In this document: piece after piece, positions 1 to 9,568 of the stretch
Numbering within the stretch: the stretch's first letter is position 1
Layout of the letters: each line of letters opens with the position of its first letter
NCBI RefSeq assembly: GCF_010587385.1
Contig: NZ_CP047475.1
Span: forward strand, 1,426,001-1,490,000
DNA: 64,000 nucleotides
From: Vibrio astriarenae
GTDB lineage: Bacteria; Pseudomonadota; Gammaproteobacteria; Enterobacterales; Vibrionaceae
Reading direction: 5' to 3'
Program-made: the position numbers and the translations under genes
Notes under the pieces: model-generated
What the model was told of the DNA's origin: nothing
What the model saw: only the letters and a program-made list of their open reading frames with translations
The model's database searches: none

Positions 1-485
1 TTGAGCTACTTCAAGCGCGTCAAATTATTGAGAGTAATATCGCTGGCTTTGCTGCAACTCAGATTAAAATCAATGAGTTAAGGGAGCTGAAGCGAGTTCT
101 TCAAGAGCAAGAAAAAGAACTGGAAGGGGACAGTGAGCGTTTTGAAGAGCTCGACCGTCAGTTCCATACTTTGATTTCAGAATCGACTCAAAACCGTGTT
201 CTAATCAATCAAGCAAGTGAGATGTGGCGCAGTGTTCGTACACAAAATCCGTTATGGAAAGCCCTGAACGATAAGTATTTGCATGAGAAAGAGCTCAAAG
301 CGACGTGGTTAGAAGATCATAAGAAGATATTCATGGCATTACAAAAGCGTAATCCAGAAGAAGCAAAGCAAGCGGTTTGGGAGCACATTGAAAACAGTAA
401 ACAAGAGCTGTTGAAGATTGCGAGCTCCGACAATATGGAAGCTGATCTTGATGATTACTTCTTTGCTATGGATTTAGAAATCTAA
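1..485 (+). CDS. GntR/FadR-type transcriptional regulator, C-terminal part (5' truncated)
   Basis: The reading frame is open from base 3 to the stop at 483-485, so the gene starts outside the window. Only the FCD ligand-binding domain is present: an all-helical segment with LDRQFHTLI, a WLEDHKKIF helix and AVWEHIENSKQ near the end, which carry the Asp/His residues that bind metal and effector in the FadR subfamily. The N-terminal winged helix is missing, so DNA specificity cannot be read here. UxuR/ExuR-type members recognise TTGGTnnACCAA, and that palindrome recurs upstream of the neighbouring sugar-acid genes, so this is the best candidate for the local hexuronate/sugar-acid repressor. The family call is firm; the exact effector is inference. 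Confidence 0.85.
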   Translation, partial: ELLQARQIIESNIAGFAATQIKINELRELKRVLQEQEKELEGDSERFEELDRQFHTLISESTQNRVLINQASEMWRSVRTQNPLWKALNDKYLHEKELKATWLEDHKKIFMALQKRNPEEAKQAVWEHIENSKQELLKIASSDNMEADLDDYFFAMDLEI

Positions 486-635
486 ACCCAACAACCATCA
501 TTTGATATGGGTTTTGCATCAGTAAAGCCCATACTTCGTTCTTTGAATACCCAGTTACTTTTTGTTCGTTTGTGATACCTGCTTCACATAAATACAAACA
601 AAACCTCAGAATTCTGTCGCCTCAATCACTTTAAA

Positions 636-647
636 TTGGTTAACCAT
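636..647. promoter_or_regulatory. TTGGTnnACCAA-type operator (TTGGTTAACCAT)
   Basis: Near-perfect 12-bp palindrome in the promoter region of the MFS carrier gene, one base off the consensus. Its centre lies 42 bp (about four helical turns) from the perfect copy at 678-689. It is a likely site for the FadR-type regulator encoded just upstream. Confidence 0.6.
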
Positions 648-677
648 AAGGTAGTATGCACTACGTTATATTGGCTT

Positions 678-689
678 TTGGTCGACCAA
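678..689. promoter_or_regulatory. TTGGTnnACCAA-type operator (TTGGTCGACCAA)
   Basis: Perfect 12-bp palindrome 38 bp before the MFS start codon, matching the core of UxuR/ExuR operators. A downstream position this close to the start suggests repression by blocking transcription. Confidence 0.65.
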
Positions 690-726
690 TTAATTTTATT
701 TTTTTAAGTGTAAGTGGTGAGTAAGC

Positions 727-1998
727 ATGAAAACTGACTCTAATCGCATTGCGATGAGCAAAGTTTGCTTAATGTATTTTTTCTATAATTTCTTTTGGTC
801 ACTGAGTTCAGGATCACTTTTTTCAGTTTGGCTTAACGACACAGTGGGTATCGACGGATCTCAAATCGGTGTTTTGTTCGGTCTGCAAACCGGTATCGCC
901 GTTCTATTCAAGCCTGGTTTCGGTTATGTGTTGGATAAACTGGGGCTGAAAAAGCACCTTGTTATCTTTATTTCTCTTCTAAGTATTCTCATTGGCCCTT
1001 TCTATATCTACGTGTATGGCCCGCTGCTCGCCAATGACTCTACGTTTGTGTTGGGTATCATTGTTGGTTCACTCTATTTAGGTATGTTGTTCCAAGCAGG
1101 AAGTGGCGTTATCGCTTCGTACAGTGATCGTTTTGCACGTTGTCATAGCAACGATTTTGGATTGGTAAACGGCTTTGGTATCGCTGCATGGGGCTTATCC
1201 GCTATTCTCGCTGGTTACCTATACAACATCGATCCAGACTTAATTTTTGTTGCGTGTAGCGTGTCAGCGGTATTGATGCTGCTGTGTGCAATGATGCTAC
1301 GCGTGAAGCACCTTGATAACGTCGACAATGAGGTAGTGTCAGCAGAAAAAATCACTAAGCTTGATGTGTTTGAACTGTTTAAAAATCCTAAATTCTGGGC
1401 GTTTATGACGTATGCCGCCACGATATCAGTCGTGTTCTGGACGTCAATGAGTCAATTTACACGTTACTTTATTACTTTCTTCCCGACTCAAGAAGAGGGA
1501 ATCACCTTCAGCTCAAACATGGATGGTCTCACTGCGGTGTTCCTGTTTGCGTTTAGTGCGAGTGTACCGTTTATCATCCGTCGTATTGGTGCAAAGGGCA
1601 GTTTGATTCTTACCGCTGCGGGCATCACTAGTTTTATGTTGCTTATTGGTTACGCAGGCTTGGGTGAAGAGAAGAATTTATACATGGCGATTGTCGCCAA
1701 ATTATTGTTTGGCATTGTGAACCCGCTGCTGATTGTCTCTGTTTTTGCCTACATCGCTGAGCAGTTTGATAAGAAGGTCAACTCGTTTACCTACATGTTT
1801 GGTTTCCAAACCGTGAACAACATAATGACTGCAATTGCAGCACCTGTCATGGGAACCATGTATGACAGCCATGGTTTCGCTTGGAGCTACATCTATTTTG
1901 GCCTATTTGCTGCTGCAGCAACACTCATCGCAATGGTGACTTTGAGTTCCAAGAAGTCAGCGAACGTTGAAAACGAGTCTGAGCCATTGACCGCTTAA
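727..1998 (+). CDS. MFS transporter, oligosaccharide:H+ symporter (LacY/RafB) type
   Basis: A 423-residue integral membrane protein with about 12 hydrophobic segments and a loop near residue 200 between the two halves, the size and layout of the LacY/RafB/CscB family. The N-terminal YFFYNFFWSLSSGSLFSVW resembles the LacY first helix, and GYVLDKLGLKK is the MFS loop 2-3 motif. It presumably imports a sugar, sugar acid or small oligosaccharide with protons. It lies between a FadR-type regulator and a YhcH-family gene and carries two TTGGTnnACCAA operators upstream, so it belongs to the sugar-acid/agar regulon. The substrate could be an agar-derived sugar or a hexuronate; sequence alone does not decide. 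Confidence 0.85.
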   Translation: MKTDSNRIAMSKVCLMYFFYNFFWSLSSGSLFSVWLNDTVGIDGSQIGVLFGLQTGIAVLFKPGFGYVLDKLGLKKHLVIFISLLSILIGPFYIYVYGPLLANDSTFVLGIIVGSLYLGMLFQAGSGVIASYSDRFARCHSNDFGLVNGFGIAAWGLSAILAGYLYNIDPDLIFVACSVSAVLMLLCAMMLRVKHLDNVDNEVVSAEKITKLDVFELFKNPKFWAFMTYAATISVVFWTSMSQFTRYFITFFPTQEEGITFSSNMDGLTAVFLFAFSASVPFIIRRIGAKGSLILTAAGITSFMLLIGYAGLGEEKNLYMAIVAKLLFGIVNPLLIVSVFAYIAEQFDKKVNSFTYMFGFQTVNNIMTAIAAPVMGTMYDSHGFAWSYIYFGLFAAAATLIAMVTLSSKKSANVENESEPLTA

Positions 1999-2009
1999 TG
2001 ACTCATTAA

Positions 2010-2498
<489 letters not shown>

Positions 2499-2521
2499 TG
2501 AGTTAGCAGTTTCTTTTGATG

Positions 2522-2554
2522 AAATCTCCGTCCTTTATGGCGGAGATTTTTTTT
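2522..2554 (+). terminator. Rho-independent terminator after the yhcH-like gene
   Basis: Inverted repeat AAATCTCCG (2522-2530) and CGGAGATTT (2541-2549) followed by a run of eight T. It closes the MFS-YhcH transcript. Confidence 0.85.
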
Positions 2555-2737
2555 GAGTATTGGGTGACAACACTGAAGTCAATTGAAATAAGTGGCTTCA
2601 CGTGCATGACGAACAACATGAGCGGAGCCTGCCCAGTCCTTCCAAAGCCTATGAGTATCGTTGATTCGCTGTTTTTAAATTACTACGGCAGCGCATGATA
2701 TGGGCTGCCGTGGAAAGAGTGATATGCGATGTAGGAA

Positions 2738-4522
2738 CTAGCTTAACTTAAACCGAGAGACCAAAGTCGTTAAGGATTGATTCGTGGTAGAAAGCTGCTC
2801 CATATTGTCTGTGGCTTGTTGTGTGTTGAGTTCCAGTGTGTGAACCATCTGATTCATCGAGGTCATATTGCTATCTATCTCAGTACTGACTTTAGTTTGC
2901 TCAGCTGCTGCTTGGGCGATTTGGGCACTTGTTTCACCAATTGCATTAATCGCGCTAATAACCTGCTTTAGAGAGTCCGTGATCTGAGTTGTCGATGCGG
3001 ACGTTTCTCCACAGCGGTGCTGCGTTTCATTGAGTGAACTGACAACAGTCTCACTGCTTTGTTGTAGAGAGTTAAGCATCTCGTTGATCTGGCTTGTGCT
3101 GTCTTGAGTGCGAGCGGCTAAAGCTCTGACTTCGTCGGCCACGACAGCAAAGCCGCGCCCTTGTTCGCCTGCGCGAGCAGCTTCGATGGCAGCATTAAGA
3201 GCAAGCAAGTTCGTTTGCTCCGCAATTCCACCAATAACACTCAACACAGAGTGAATGCTTTCGACATTGGTGACCATAGAGTTAATTGAGCTCGACATGC
3301 CTTCAAACTCCTGATTGAGGGCATCAACCGTTGCGACTGCGGTTCTTACGACGTTATCACTCTGCTCTGCATGTGAAATGGCTTGTTGAGTCAGCTGAGC
3401 AGAATGAGAGGCACTTTGTGACACTTGTTCTGCCGTTGCACTCATCTCGGTTACCGCAGTTGCCGCGCGCTCCATTTCCTGATTGTGCTTTTGTGTCATC
3501 TCTTTATTTGAAAGAGTTTGAACATGCAGTTGGTTAATCTCGGTGGTGGAGTTTGTGCTAAGCCCCTGTACTTCACGTAACATGGCGTTGAGTTGGTCGA
3601 TGAATCTATTGATGCTCTGTGCTATCTGACCTAAATCATCCTTGCTTTTTACTGTAAGTCTTTGTGTTAAGTCACCTTTACCGTTAGCAAGTTCTCCAAC
3701 CAGAGAGCGGAGTTCGACAATCGGTTTGTAAGCGAAGTGAATGATAGTCATTCCGATAACAACGAGCAAACTTGCCGCAATCAAGGTCGTTATCAGTATT
3801 TTTTGATTCAGTGTGGAGGTATGCAGTTCAATGTAATCGTTGTCTACGTGGCCGATGATTTGCCATTGCTGATTGTCGAACTGGATGGGTAGAGTGGTCG
3901 CGGTAGTGTTAGAGGAGGTCTTATTGGAGAACAGAGGTTGATTTTTATCATCGAATAGTTCGATGAAACTGCCTTCTCGATTGAGCTTGGATAAACTGTC
4001 GAGGGAAGGCTGAAGGTTTATTTCAAAGATATCAATGCCGCCGCTGCTGTCTATTGAGGGGTGGGCAAGGGCGATAATTGGAAAACCATCTACATACTCA
4101 ATTGAACCAATGTACTCGCTAGATTCTGCCAGAGCAGCAATTTCTCGGTAGCGGGTTTCTTGGTTGTCATTTAGTTCTAAAAAGGTGGGAGGGGTATTGG
4201 GGACAAAAGAAACAGATGGGTCGGGGCTGAACACCGAACCATAAAGCACCTTTGTAATCCGGTGGAAACCTGATGAGTCTAAAACTTGTGCTACATTCGA
4301 CAAGTTGACGGGGATACTGTCGGCCAGTTGGATATAGCCAGATAACTGACTTTCGAGTTGCTGACTGATGAGGGATACCTGTGTTTGTATCGCTCGTGTA
4401 TCAGACTCTACAAACTCGCTTTGGATAAAGTATCTTGAACTGAGAAAAGAGACCGTAATCGACGCAAGCAGCAAGGTAAGGATGACAGTAAATATTGTTG
4501 TTTTGAAAGATAACCGTTTCAT
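2738..4522 (-). CDS. Methyl-accepting chemotaxis protein
   Basis: A 594-residue chemoreceptor. It has an N-terminal membrane helix (residues about 8-29), a periplasmic sensor of about 210 residues that resembles a Cache-type domain, a second membrane helix near residues 240-263, a HAMP domain ([20 protein letters not shown]) and a cytoplasmic signalling domain. The signalling hairpin carries the hallmark tip [19 protein letters not shown] followed by [19 protein letters not shown]. It probably couples CheA/CheW to a small ligand. It is monocistronic and sits inside the sugar-acid island, which suggests an attractant linked to agar or uronate breakdown (inference). The sensor gives no direct clue to the ligand. 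Confidence 0.93.
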   Translation of the reverse strand: MKRLSFKTTIFTVILTLLLASITVSFLSSRYFIQSEFVESDTRAIQTQVSLISQQLESQLSGYIQLADSIPVNLSNVAQVLDSSGFHRITKVLYGSVFSPDPSVSFVPNTPPTFLELNDNQETRYREIAALAESSEYIGSIEYVDGFPIIALAHPSIDSSGGIDIFEINLQPSLDSLSKLNREGSFIELFDDKNQPLFSNKTSSNTTATTLPIQFDNQQWQIIGHVDNDYIELHTSTLNQKILITTLIAASLLVVIGMTIIHFAYKPIVELRSLVGELANGKGDLTQRLTVKSKDDLGQIAQSINRFIDQLNAMLREVQGLSTNSTTEINQLHVQTLSNKEMTQKHNQEMERAATAVTEMSATAEQVSQSASHSAQLTQQAISHAEQSDNVVRTAVATVDALNQEFEGMSSSINSMVTNVESIHSVLSVIGGIAEQTNLLALNAAIEAARAGEQGRGFAVVADEVRALAARTQDSTSQINEMLNSLQQSSETVVSSLNETQHRCGETSASTTQITDSLKQVISAINAIGETSAQIAQAAAEQTKVSTEIDSNMTSMNQMVHTLELNTQQATDNMEQLSTTNQSLTTLVSRFKLS

Positions 4523-4612
4523 GAGTTGTCCTTAGAAGTTTCACGCATTTATGAGTCACTAATGCCTTGTATGAATGAGTTATGAGTGGCAATAGCAAAG
4601 GGCTGTTGATAC

Positions 4613-4653
4613 AAAAAAGGCTGCAGCCCGTGACTATCGACGGACTAGCAGCC
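4613..4653 (-). terminator. Terminator of the leftward sugar-acid dehydrogenase operon
   Basis: On the minus strand GGCTGC (4653-4648) and GCAGCC (4624-4619) flank a long loop and are followed by six T (4618-4613). It lies about 60 bp beyond the stop of the Ldh2-family gene, between that gene and the chemoreceptor start. Confidence 0.6.
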
Positions 4654-4713
4654 AAACGTTAACTAACAATGGAGAGGTTAGTTAAAGAGGAGGACCCAAA
4701 TCTAAGAGTGAAC

Positions 4714-5721
4714 TTAGCTGATAAGGTAGTCATAGACGCCTTCGGCAACAGGAATACCGTGCTCTTCACACTGTGCTTTGTATTCCACCTGTGGATCATT
4801 TGGTGCTTTCACTCTTTCAACTCCTGGTACAGGACGGACTTCGCGTAGCTCGTGCATCATGACCGCCATTGTTGCTGAGAAAAGAGGTGTGCCCAGGCGA
4901 GTAGGGTCAATAATGATCACTAAGCTTGCCAGCTTACGCATTTTGTCGTATTCGCCATACATACGAGTGATGTGATTACCAAAGTTTGCACCCATCAGCA
5001 CGCCAGTGAGGGCATCAATCGCCAGTGCAATACCAGACCCTTTGTGGCCCCCGAATGGCAATAGGTTTTCCACTTCATGTGGGTTAGTGGTTTCATTGCC
5101 GTCTTTATCGATCGCAAGACCTTTGCCAATTTCTTGTCCGGTCTCTTTAGCATGCAGCAGCTTACCAAAAGCAGTTGCACTCGTTGCCATATCGACAATC
5201 ATTGGGTGAGAGCCTTCTACTGGGAAACCGAATGCAATTGGGTTAGTGCCCAAGAAACGTTCAGCACCACCGTGTGGCGCCACACAGGTATCTGTTTGCG
5301 TCATGGCAATTGCAATCATACCTTGTGACGTTGCTTGCTCCATAAAGTAAGATAGCGCGCCACAGTGAGAGGTATTTTTCACACTGACAAATCCAAGACC
5401 CGTTTCCGAAGCCATTTCAATACCATGCTCTGTTGCTGCGATGAGTGCCGAATGGCCCATACCATCATCAGAATCGAGTACAGCTACCGATGGTGAGACT
5501 TGTTCAATGCTGAATTTAGCCTCTTTGTTCAAACCACCAGCTGCCAGTCGAGTGCAATAATGTTCTACACGCATAACACCGTGAGAGTGAACACCCGTTT
5601 TATCGGCGTGCACTAAAACATCAGTCACTTCTTGTGCAGTCGCATGGTCAAGCCCGGCTAGAGTGAGTTTATTAAGGGCAAGCTCTCGGAGTTTTCCTTC
5701 ATTAACACGTACAGTCGTCAT
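4714..5721 (-). CDS. Ldh2/YlbC-family oxidoreductase (AllD/YiaK-like), probable sugar-acid dehydrogenase
   Basis: A 335-residue NAD(P)-dependent oxidoreductase of the malate/lactate/ureidoglycolate dehydrogenase (Ldh2) family. The segment HSHGVMRVEHYCTRLAAGG, the catalytic-His region NTSHCGALSYF and LPFGGHKGSGIALAIDALTG are diagnostic and look most like E. coli AllD (ureidoglycolate dehydrogenase) and YiaK (2,3-diketo-L-gulonate reductase). It is the last gene of a leftward operon, 18 bp after the LgoD-like gene. The setting argues for a role on a 2-keto or diketo sugar acid rather than ureidoglycolate, for example reduction of 2,5-diketo-3-deoxygluconate. An AllD role cannot be excluded, because an oxalurate-type gene set lies 25 kb downstream. 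Confidence 0.8.
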   Translation of the reverse strand: MTTVRVNEGKLRELALNKLTLAGLDHATAQEVTDVLVHADKTGVHSHGVMRVEHYCTRLAAGGLNKEAKFSIEQVSPSVAVLDSDDGMGHSALIAATEHGIEMASETGLGFVSVKNTSHCGALSYFMEQATSQGMIAIAMTQTDTCVAPHGGAERFLGTNPIAFGFPVEGSHPMIVDMATSATAFGKLLHAKETGQEIGKGLAIDKDGNETTNPHEVENLLPFGGHKGSGIALAIDALTGVLMGANFGNHITRMYGEYDKMRKLASLVIIIDPTRLGTPLFSATMAVMMHELREVRPVPGVERVKAPNDPQVEYKAQCEEHGIPVAEGVYDYLIS

Positions 5722-5739
5722 AGTTTAATCCTTAGTCCC

Positions 5740-6756
5740 TTAAAAGTTGATAACGCCTTTAACCAAATCGCGGTTTTCGACCACGTCTTCTTTGTAGCGC
5801 TCACCGAACGTTTGGAAGTCGTAGTCTTTGTTTTTCATGATGTCTTGAGAAATCTTGCCTGCCGCCATCAGTTCAATCACTTTTTCAAAATCTTGGCGTG
5901 TTGCATTACGGCTGCTGAGTAGTGTGGTTTCTTTTTTGTGGAATGTAGGATCATCTAGCACCAAATCACCGATATAGAGGCCGATGAACACGATCTTACC
6001 GCCGTGGCGGATGAGCTCTACGCTGCGACTCATTGAGCCTTTGTTACCTGTAGCATCTAGCACAGTACATGGTAAGCGGCCGTTAAACGCATCCTTAAGT
6101 GCTGCTTCGTAGTTGTCCTCTAATGGGTTTAACGCAGGAACATTCAAGTGAGTTTCAACATGTTCACGACGACCCGCATCAACGTCTGCTACTACAACTG
6201 TTGCTCCTTCCGCTTTAGCAATGGCCGCTGCTGCAAGGCCAATAGGGCCAGAGCCTACCACTAGGACATTATTGCCTGTACGAACTTCTGCACGGCGCAC
6301 TGCGTGTGCACTGATTGCAAAGCACTCAACCAATGAACCTTCTGATGCCGATACATTTTCAGGAAGTTTGACTAGGTTCTCTTCATATACAGCGAGGTAT
6401 TCAGAGAAGCCACCGTCTTGGTGAACGCCATAGAGTGATACATTTTCACAGCAGTTCGTTTTTCCTTCTTCACAGGCAGCACAAGTGCCACAAGGAATGC
6501 ATGGAATGACTGAAAAGCGTTCTCCGGTTTGGACTGATTGACACGCTTGCCCTACTTTTTCAGCAGTACCGCAAATCTCATGGCCAAGTACTCTAGGGTA
6601 AGAGAAAAATGGCTGGCGTCCTGCATATGCGTGAATGTCAGTACCACAAATACCTACAGCATTAATTTTTAGTAGAACTTCGTTGTCTTTGATTTCTGGG
6701 ATGTCGCGCTCGATGTACTCAATAGAGTGAGGCTCATTACAAATTAGCGTTTTCAT
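5740..6756 (-). CDS. Zinc-binding alcohol dehydrogenase, L-galactonate/2-keto-3-deoxy-L-galactonate 5-dehydrogenase type
   Basis: A 338-residue medium-chain zinc dehydrogenase. Catalytic zinc ligands Cys37, His59 and Glu60 (VGICGTD, LGHEICG), four structural-zinc cysteines (Cys89, 92, 95, 103) and the nucleotide-binding loop VVGSGPIGLAAAAIA are all present. The stretch from GICGTDIHA through QPFFSYPRVLGHEICG and the HKKETT-SRNAT region closely recall E. coli YjjN/LgoD, which oxidises C5 of L-galactonate. The same C5 chemistry on 2-keto-3-deoxy-L-galactonate would give 2,5-diketo-3-deoxygluconate, the step needed after the cycloisomerase encoded divergently. It lies 22 bp downstream of the UxuB-like gene. 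The family call is firm; the choice between the two substrates is inferred from context. Confidence 0.88.
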   Translation of the reverse strand: MKTLICNEPHSIEYIERDIPEIKDNEVLLKINAVGICGTDIHAYAGRQPFFSYPRVLGHEICGTAEKVGQACQSVQTGERFSVIPCIPCGTCAACEEGKTNCCENVSLYGVHQDGGFSEYLAVYEENLVKLPENVSASEGSLVECFAISAHAVRRAEVRTGNNVLVVGSGPIGLAAAAIAKAEGATVVVADVDAGRREHVETHLNVPALNPLEDNYEAALKDAFNGRLPCTVLDATGNKGSMSRSVELIRHGGKIVFIGLYIGDLVLDDPTFHKKETTLLSSRNATRQDFEKVIELMAAGKISQDIMKNKDYDFQTFGERYKEDVVENRDLVKGVINF

Positions 6757-6778
6757 GTGAATGCCTTAAATTTCAAAA

Positions 6779-8245
6779 TTAGTGGTTAAGCTCAGCAAAC
6801 ATCGCTTTGATGCCGTTCTCTTCGATTCGGTCGAAGGCGCTTAGTATTTGTTGTTTGAACAACTTGTGTTGCTCCGCGTTGTCACCAAAAACCTTCTCTA
6901 CGCTAAGTAGTGTTTCTGCTGTGCTACGTTTGTTGTTGGACGCTGTCACAATCTCTGTAAATTGGTCTGCCAGTGGATCCGCGAGCTTTTCACCCGAGGT
7001 GATTGTGTTGATAACGTAGTGAATCCAGCCAGCGATAAGAACCGGTAGGCAGCGTGTTGTGATCCCGCGTTCGTGCAGCGTTAAGAACGGGTCGACTGCG
7101 CGTTGAGGCAGTTTTTGCGAGCCGTCCATCGCTATCTGTCCGGTCTTATGTTTGATGTTTTGATTGCTGAAGCGGTCGACAAGAAGCTCTGCATATTGCT
7201 CTAAGTCAACGCTCAAACTTGGGCTTAGAGATTTTGCTTGCTCTTCTTTCATAAGAGTGAGTGTGACTTTACGTAACTCTTCATCTTCCATACATTGGTA
7301 AATGAACTCGTAGCCAGCAAGTGTCCCGTTGTATGCAAGGAATGAGTGGCTGCCATTAAGCATACGAAGCTTCATCTCTTCATACGGTAGAACGTCGTCT
7401 ACAAGCATAGCGCCAGCTTGATCCCAGTCTGGTCTACCAGCAACAAAGTTGTCTTCAACTACCCATTGACGGAAGTCTTCACAAACAACGCCACAAGGAT
7501 CGCGGTAACCTGTTTCTTGCTCAATGACATCGAACTGGTCTTCTGTCATTGCAGGTACGATACGGTCAACCATGGTGCTAGGGAACGATGCATTTTCTTG
7601 GATCCAGGCACACAAGTCTGGGCTACAAAGCTCTGCAAAGTTCAATACAGCATCACGAGTTAGATGGCCGTTTTCAGGGATGTTGTCACAAGACATCACA
7701 CTGAATGCTGGCAAGCCAAGTGCTTTACGCTGTCTCAACGCTTCGGTAATCAGGCCAATCGCTGACTGTGGTTGAGTCGGGTTATCAAGATCGTGAGCAA
7801 TTAGTGGGTTAGAAGTATCAAGAACACGTGATTGTGGGTCGACACAGTAACCTTTTTCAGTGATGGTTAAAGAGACGATTTTAACTTGTGGTTCAATGAG
7901 CTTATCAATTGCCGTTTTGATACCAGTATCTGGAGTATGAATATAGTCAGTCACCGTGCGAACCAAACGAGTTTCCGTTTCGGTTGCCGATTTTTCTACG
8001 ACAGTAAATAGTCCTTGCTGAGCTCGTAGGTCATTAATCAGATCTAAAGGACCAAACATATTGATCTCGCAAATACCCCATCGAGACCCCGTGATGTCAT
8101 TTGTTAAGTCGTTATAAACAGCTTGATGTCCGCGGTGAAAAGCACCGAAACCAATATGCACAATGTTTGTTTCTAGTTCTTCACGAGCATACGAAGTCTT
8201 TGCTGTGTATCTCGCTTTCTCAATATCTAAACCGTTCATGTTCAA
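6779..8245 (-). CDS. Mannitol dehydrogenase family oxidoreductase (UxuB/fructuronate reductase-like)
   Basis: A 488-residue polyol-specific long-chain dehydrogenase. The N-terminal NAD-binding motif IVHIGFGAFHRGHQAVY and the catalytic stretch KLRMLNGSHSFLAYNG (Lys-Asn-His pattern) are hallmarks of mannitol dehydrogenase, UxuB and UxaB. UxuB-type enzymes reduce the C5 keto group of fructuronate; here the likely task is reducing fructuronate or a related 5-keto sugar acid made by the neighbouring LgoD-like enzyme. It is the first gene of the leftward three-gene operon. Its promoter region carries TTGATTAACCAA and TTGGTCAACCAG palindromes and a CRP-like site. The C5-epimerisation role (oxidise then re-reduce) is inference. 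Confidence 0.85.
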   Translation of the reverse strand: MNMNGLDIEKARYTAKTSYAREELETNIVHIGFGAFHRGHQAVYNDLTNDITGSRWGICEINMFGPLDLINDLRAQQGLFTVVEKSATETETRLVRTVTDYIHTPDTGIKTAIDKLIEPQVKIVSLTITEKGYCVDPQSRVLDTSNPLIAHDLDNPTQPQSAIGLITEALRQRKALGLPAFSVMSCDNIPENGHLTRDAVLNFAELCSPDLCAWIQENASFPSTMVDRIVPAMTEDQFDVIEQETGYRDPCGVVCEDFRQWVVEDNFVAGRPDWDQAGAMLVDDVLPYEEMKLRMLNGSHSFLAYNGTLAGYEFIYQCMEDEELRKVTLTLMKEEQAKSLSPSLSVDLEQYAELLVDRFSNQNIKHKTGQIAMDGSQKLPQRAVDPFLTLHERGITTRCLPVLIAGWIHYVINTITSGEKLADPLADQFTEIVTASNNKRSTAETLLSVEKVFGDNAEQHKLFKQQILSAFDRIEENGIKAMFAELNH

Positions 8246-8258
8246 CCTTTGGAGTTAA

Positions 8259-8270
8259 TTGATTAACCAA
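8259..8270. promoter_or_regulatory. TTGGTnnACCAA-type operator (TTGATTAACCAA)
   Basis: One base off the palindromic consensus, 14 bp upstream of the UxuB-like start codon on the minus strand. It is positioned to block transcription or initiation of the leftward operon. Confidence 0.5.
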
Positions 8271-8304
8271 TGCGTTATTTATACTGCGCCAATGAGGTAA
8301 TTTC

Positions 8305-8320
8305 AGTGACCAATGTCACG
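8305..8320. promoter_or_regulatory. Candidate CRP-binding site between divergent operons
   Basis: AGTGA and TCACG separated by exactly six bases keep the GTGA-N6-TCAC core of the CRP site. It sits in the 345-bp divergent promoter region of two catabolic operons, where catabolite control is expected. Confidence 0.45.
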
Positions 8321-8343
8321 AAGAATATACCAAAGAGAGATAA

Positions 8344-8355
8344 TTGGTCAACCAG
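8344..8355. promoter_or_regulatory. TTGGTnnACCAA-type operator (TTGGTCAACCAG)
   Basis: One base off the palindrome consensus, in the centre of the divergent promoter region between the UxuB-like gene and kdgK. Confidence 0.55.
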
Positions 8356-8469
8356 ATGGTGGTTTAGTGTGTTTTTTGTGATGTGCTTAACGTTGTATGG
8401 CTGTTTATACACGCAACTTTTCTAAAGCCATACTCTTTATAAGGCCTAAAAAGAGAACTGTGATCTCGG

Positions 8470-8501
8470 TTGGTAAATCAAAGTTTATATTGGTTGACCA
8501 A
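8470..8501. promoter_or_regulatory. Paired operators ahead of kdgK (TTGGTAAATCAA and TTGGTTGACCAA)
   Basis: A degenerate copy at 8470-8481 and a near-perfect copy at 8490-8501 lie 20 bp centre to centre, about two helical turns, which would put bound dimers on the same DNA face. They precede the kdgK-eda-cycloisomerase operon. Confidence 0.55.
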
Positions 8502-8590
8502 ATATCTTGACTACCTTAGTATTTGATGTATTCCTTTGCTGTCGGGTACTGCAGCAAGATAAATAGATTGAATAACGAGGTTTTGTGACA

Positions 8591-9556
8591 ATGAGTGTGG
8601 AATTAGAACAAAGTCAGGAAGCTGGCTTTAGCGAAATTTTAAGTTTTGGTGAGCCAATGTTTGAATTTAGCCAAGTTGGTCAGGCAGGTTCAGGGGAAGC
8701 AGACTTTTTGAGTGGTTTTGGTGGTGATGCATCAAACTTTGCTATTGCAGCAGCACGGCAGGGTGCTTCAGTAGGGATGCTGACACAACTTGGTGATGAT
8801 GAGTTCGGCAAACGTTTCCTCGACCTATGGCAACAGCAAGGTGTAAGCAGTCGTGCTGTTAAGACATTGGGCAACAAAGCCACTGGCGTTTACTTTATTA
8901 CACATGATGAAGAAGGCCATCATTTCTCATTTCTTCGCAAGAACTCAGCGGCGAGCTTAATCACACCACAAGACCTACCAACACAAGCGATTGCGAACGC
9001 AAAACTGCTTCACGTGACGGCAATTACTCAAGCTATCAGTGATTCAAGCTGTGACTCAGTTTTTGCTGCGATTGAGACTGCGAAGGAGAATGGTACACAA
9101 GTTTCTTACGATACTAACTTGCGTCTCAAACTGTGGTCTCTACAGCGCGCTCGTGCCATTATCAACGAGACAGCTTCACTGGTTGATGTGTGTTTCCCTA
9201 GCGTCGATGAGGCTCGTTTAGTCACAGGACTAGAGCATGCAGATGACATCATTGATTTCTATCTTAAAGCGGGCGCGAAAGTCGTTGTGCTTAAGCAGGG
9301 GGGTGATGGTGCTACCGTAGCGGATGAACATAGCCGTCACTTTATTCGCCCACACAAGGTCACGCCAGTAGACGCGACAGCCGCAGGTGATTCTTTTGCC
9401 GGATCTTTCTGTACTCATTACGTCAAAGGTGAGTCTCTGAAACAGTGTTTAGCTTATGCCAATGCGACGGCTTCAATCACGATCACAGGTTACGGTGCAG
9501 TAGCGCCTTTACCGACTTTTGAACAAGTTCTTGCAAGAATTAATGAATCGAAATAA
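8591..9556 (+). CDS. kdgK: 2-keto-3-deoxygluconate kinase (PfkB family)
   Basis: A ribokinase/PfkB-fold kinase of about 321 residues that would phosphorylate KDG to KDPG. Signatures are the N-terminal FGEPMFEFSQV, the substrate-side GGDASNFAIAAARQG and the C-terminal DATAAGDSFAGSF, which supplies the catalytic Asp. It heads an operon with eda and a cycloisomerase, each gene within about 15 bp of the next. GAGG at 8577-8580 can serve either GTG at 8585 or ATG at 8591; the ATG is chosen although its spacing is slightly long. The pairing with eda makes KDG the best substrate, rather than the generic fructokinase label such proteins sometimes receive. Control is probably by the upstream palindromes and CRP. 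Confidence 0.88.
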   Translation: MSVELEQSQEAGFSEILSFGEPMFEFSQVGQAGSGEADFLSGFGGDASNFAIAAARQGASVGMLTQLGDDEFGKRFLDLWQQQGVSSRAVKTLGNKATGVYFITHDEEGHHFSFLRKNSAASLITPQDLPTQAIANAKLLHVTAITQAISDSSCDSVFAAIETAKENGTQVSYDTNLRLKLWSLQRARAIINETASLVDVCFPSVDEARLVTGLEHADDIIDFYLKAGAKVVVLKQGGDGATVADEHSRHFIRPHKVTPVDATAAGDSFAGSFCTHYVKGESLKQCLAYANATASITITGYGAVAPLPTFEQVLARINESK

Positions 9557-9568
9557 GGAAATGAAATC

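Noticed and set aside
570..592. TGTGA...TCACA as a CRP site upstream of the MFS gene
   Set aside because: The spacer is eight bases instead of six.
2516..2698. Short open frame after the yhcH-like gene
   Set aside because: It runs through the strong terminator at 2522-2554 and has no plausible protein features.
2686..2710. CGGCAGC/GCTGCCG inverted repeat as chemoreceptor terminator
   Set aside because: The stem is clear but no usable T run follows on the minus strand; it remains a simple hairpin.
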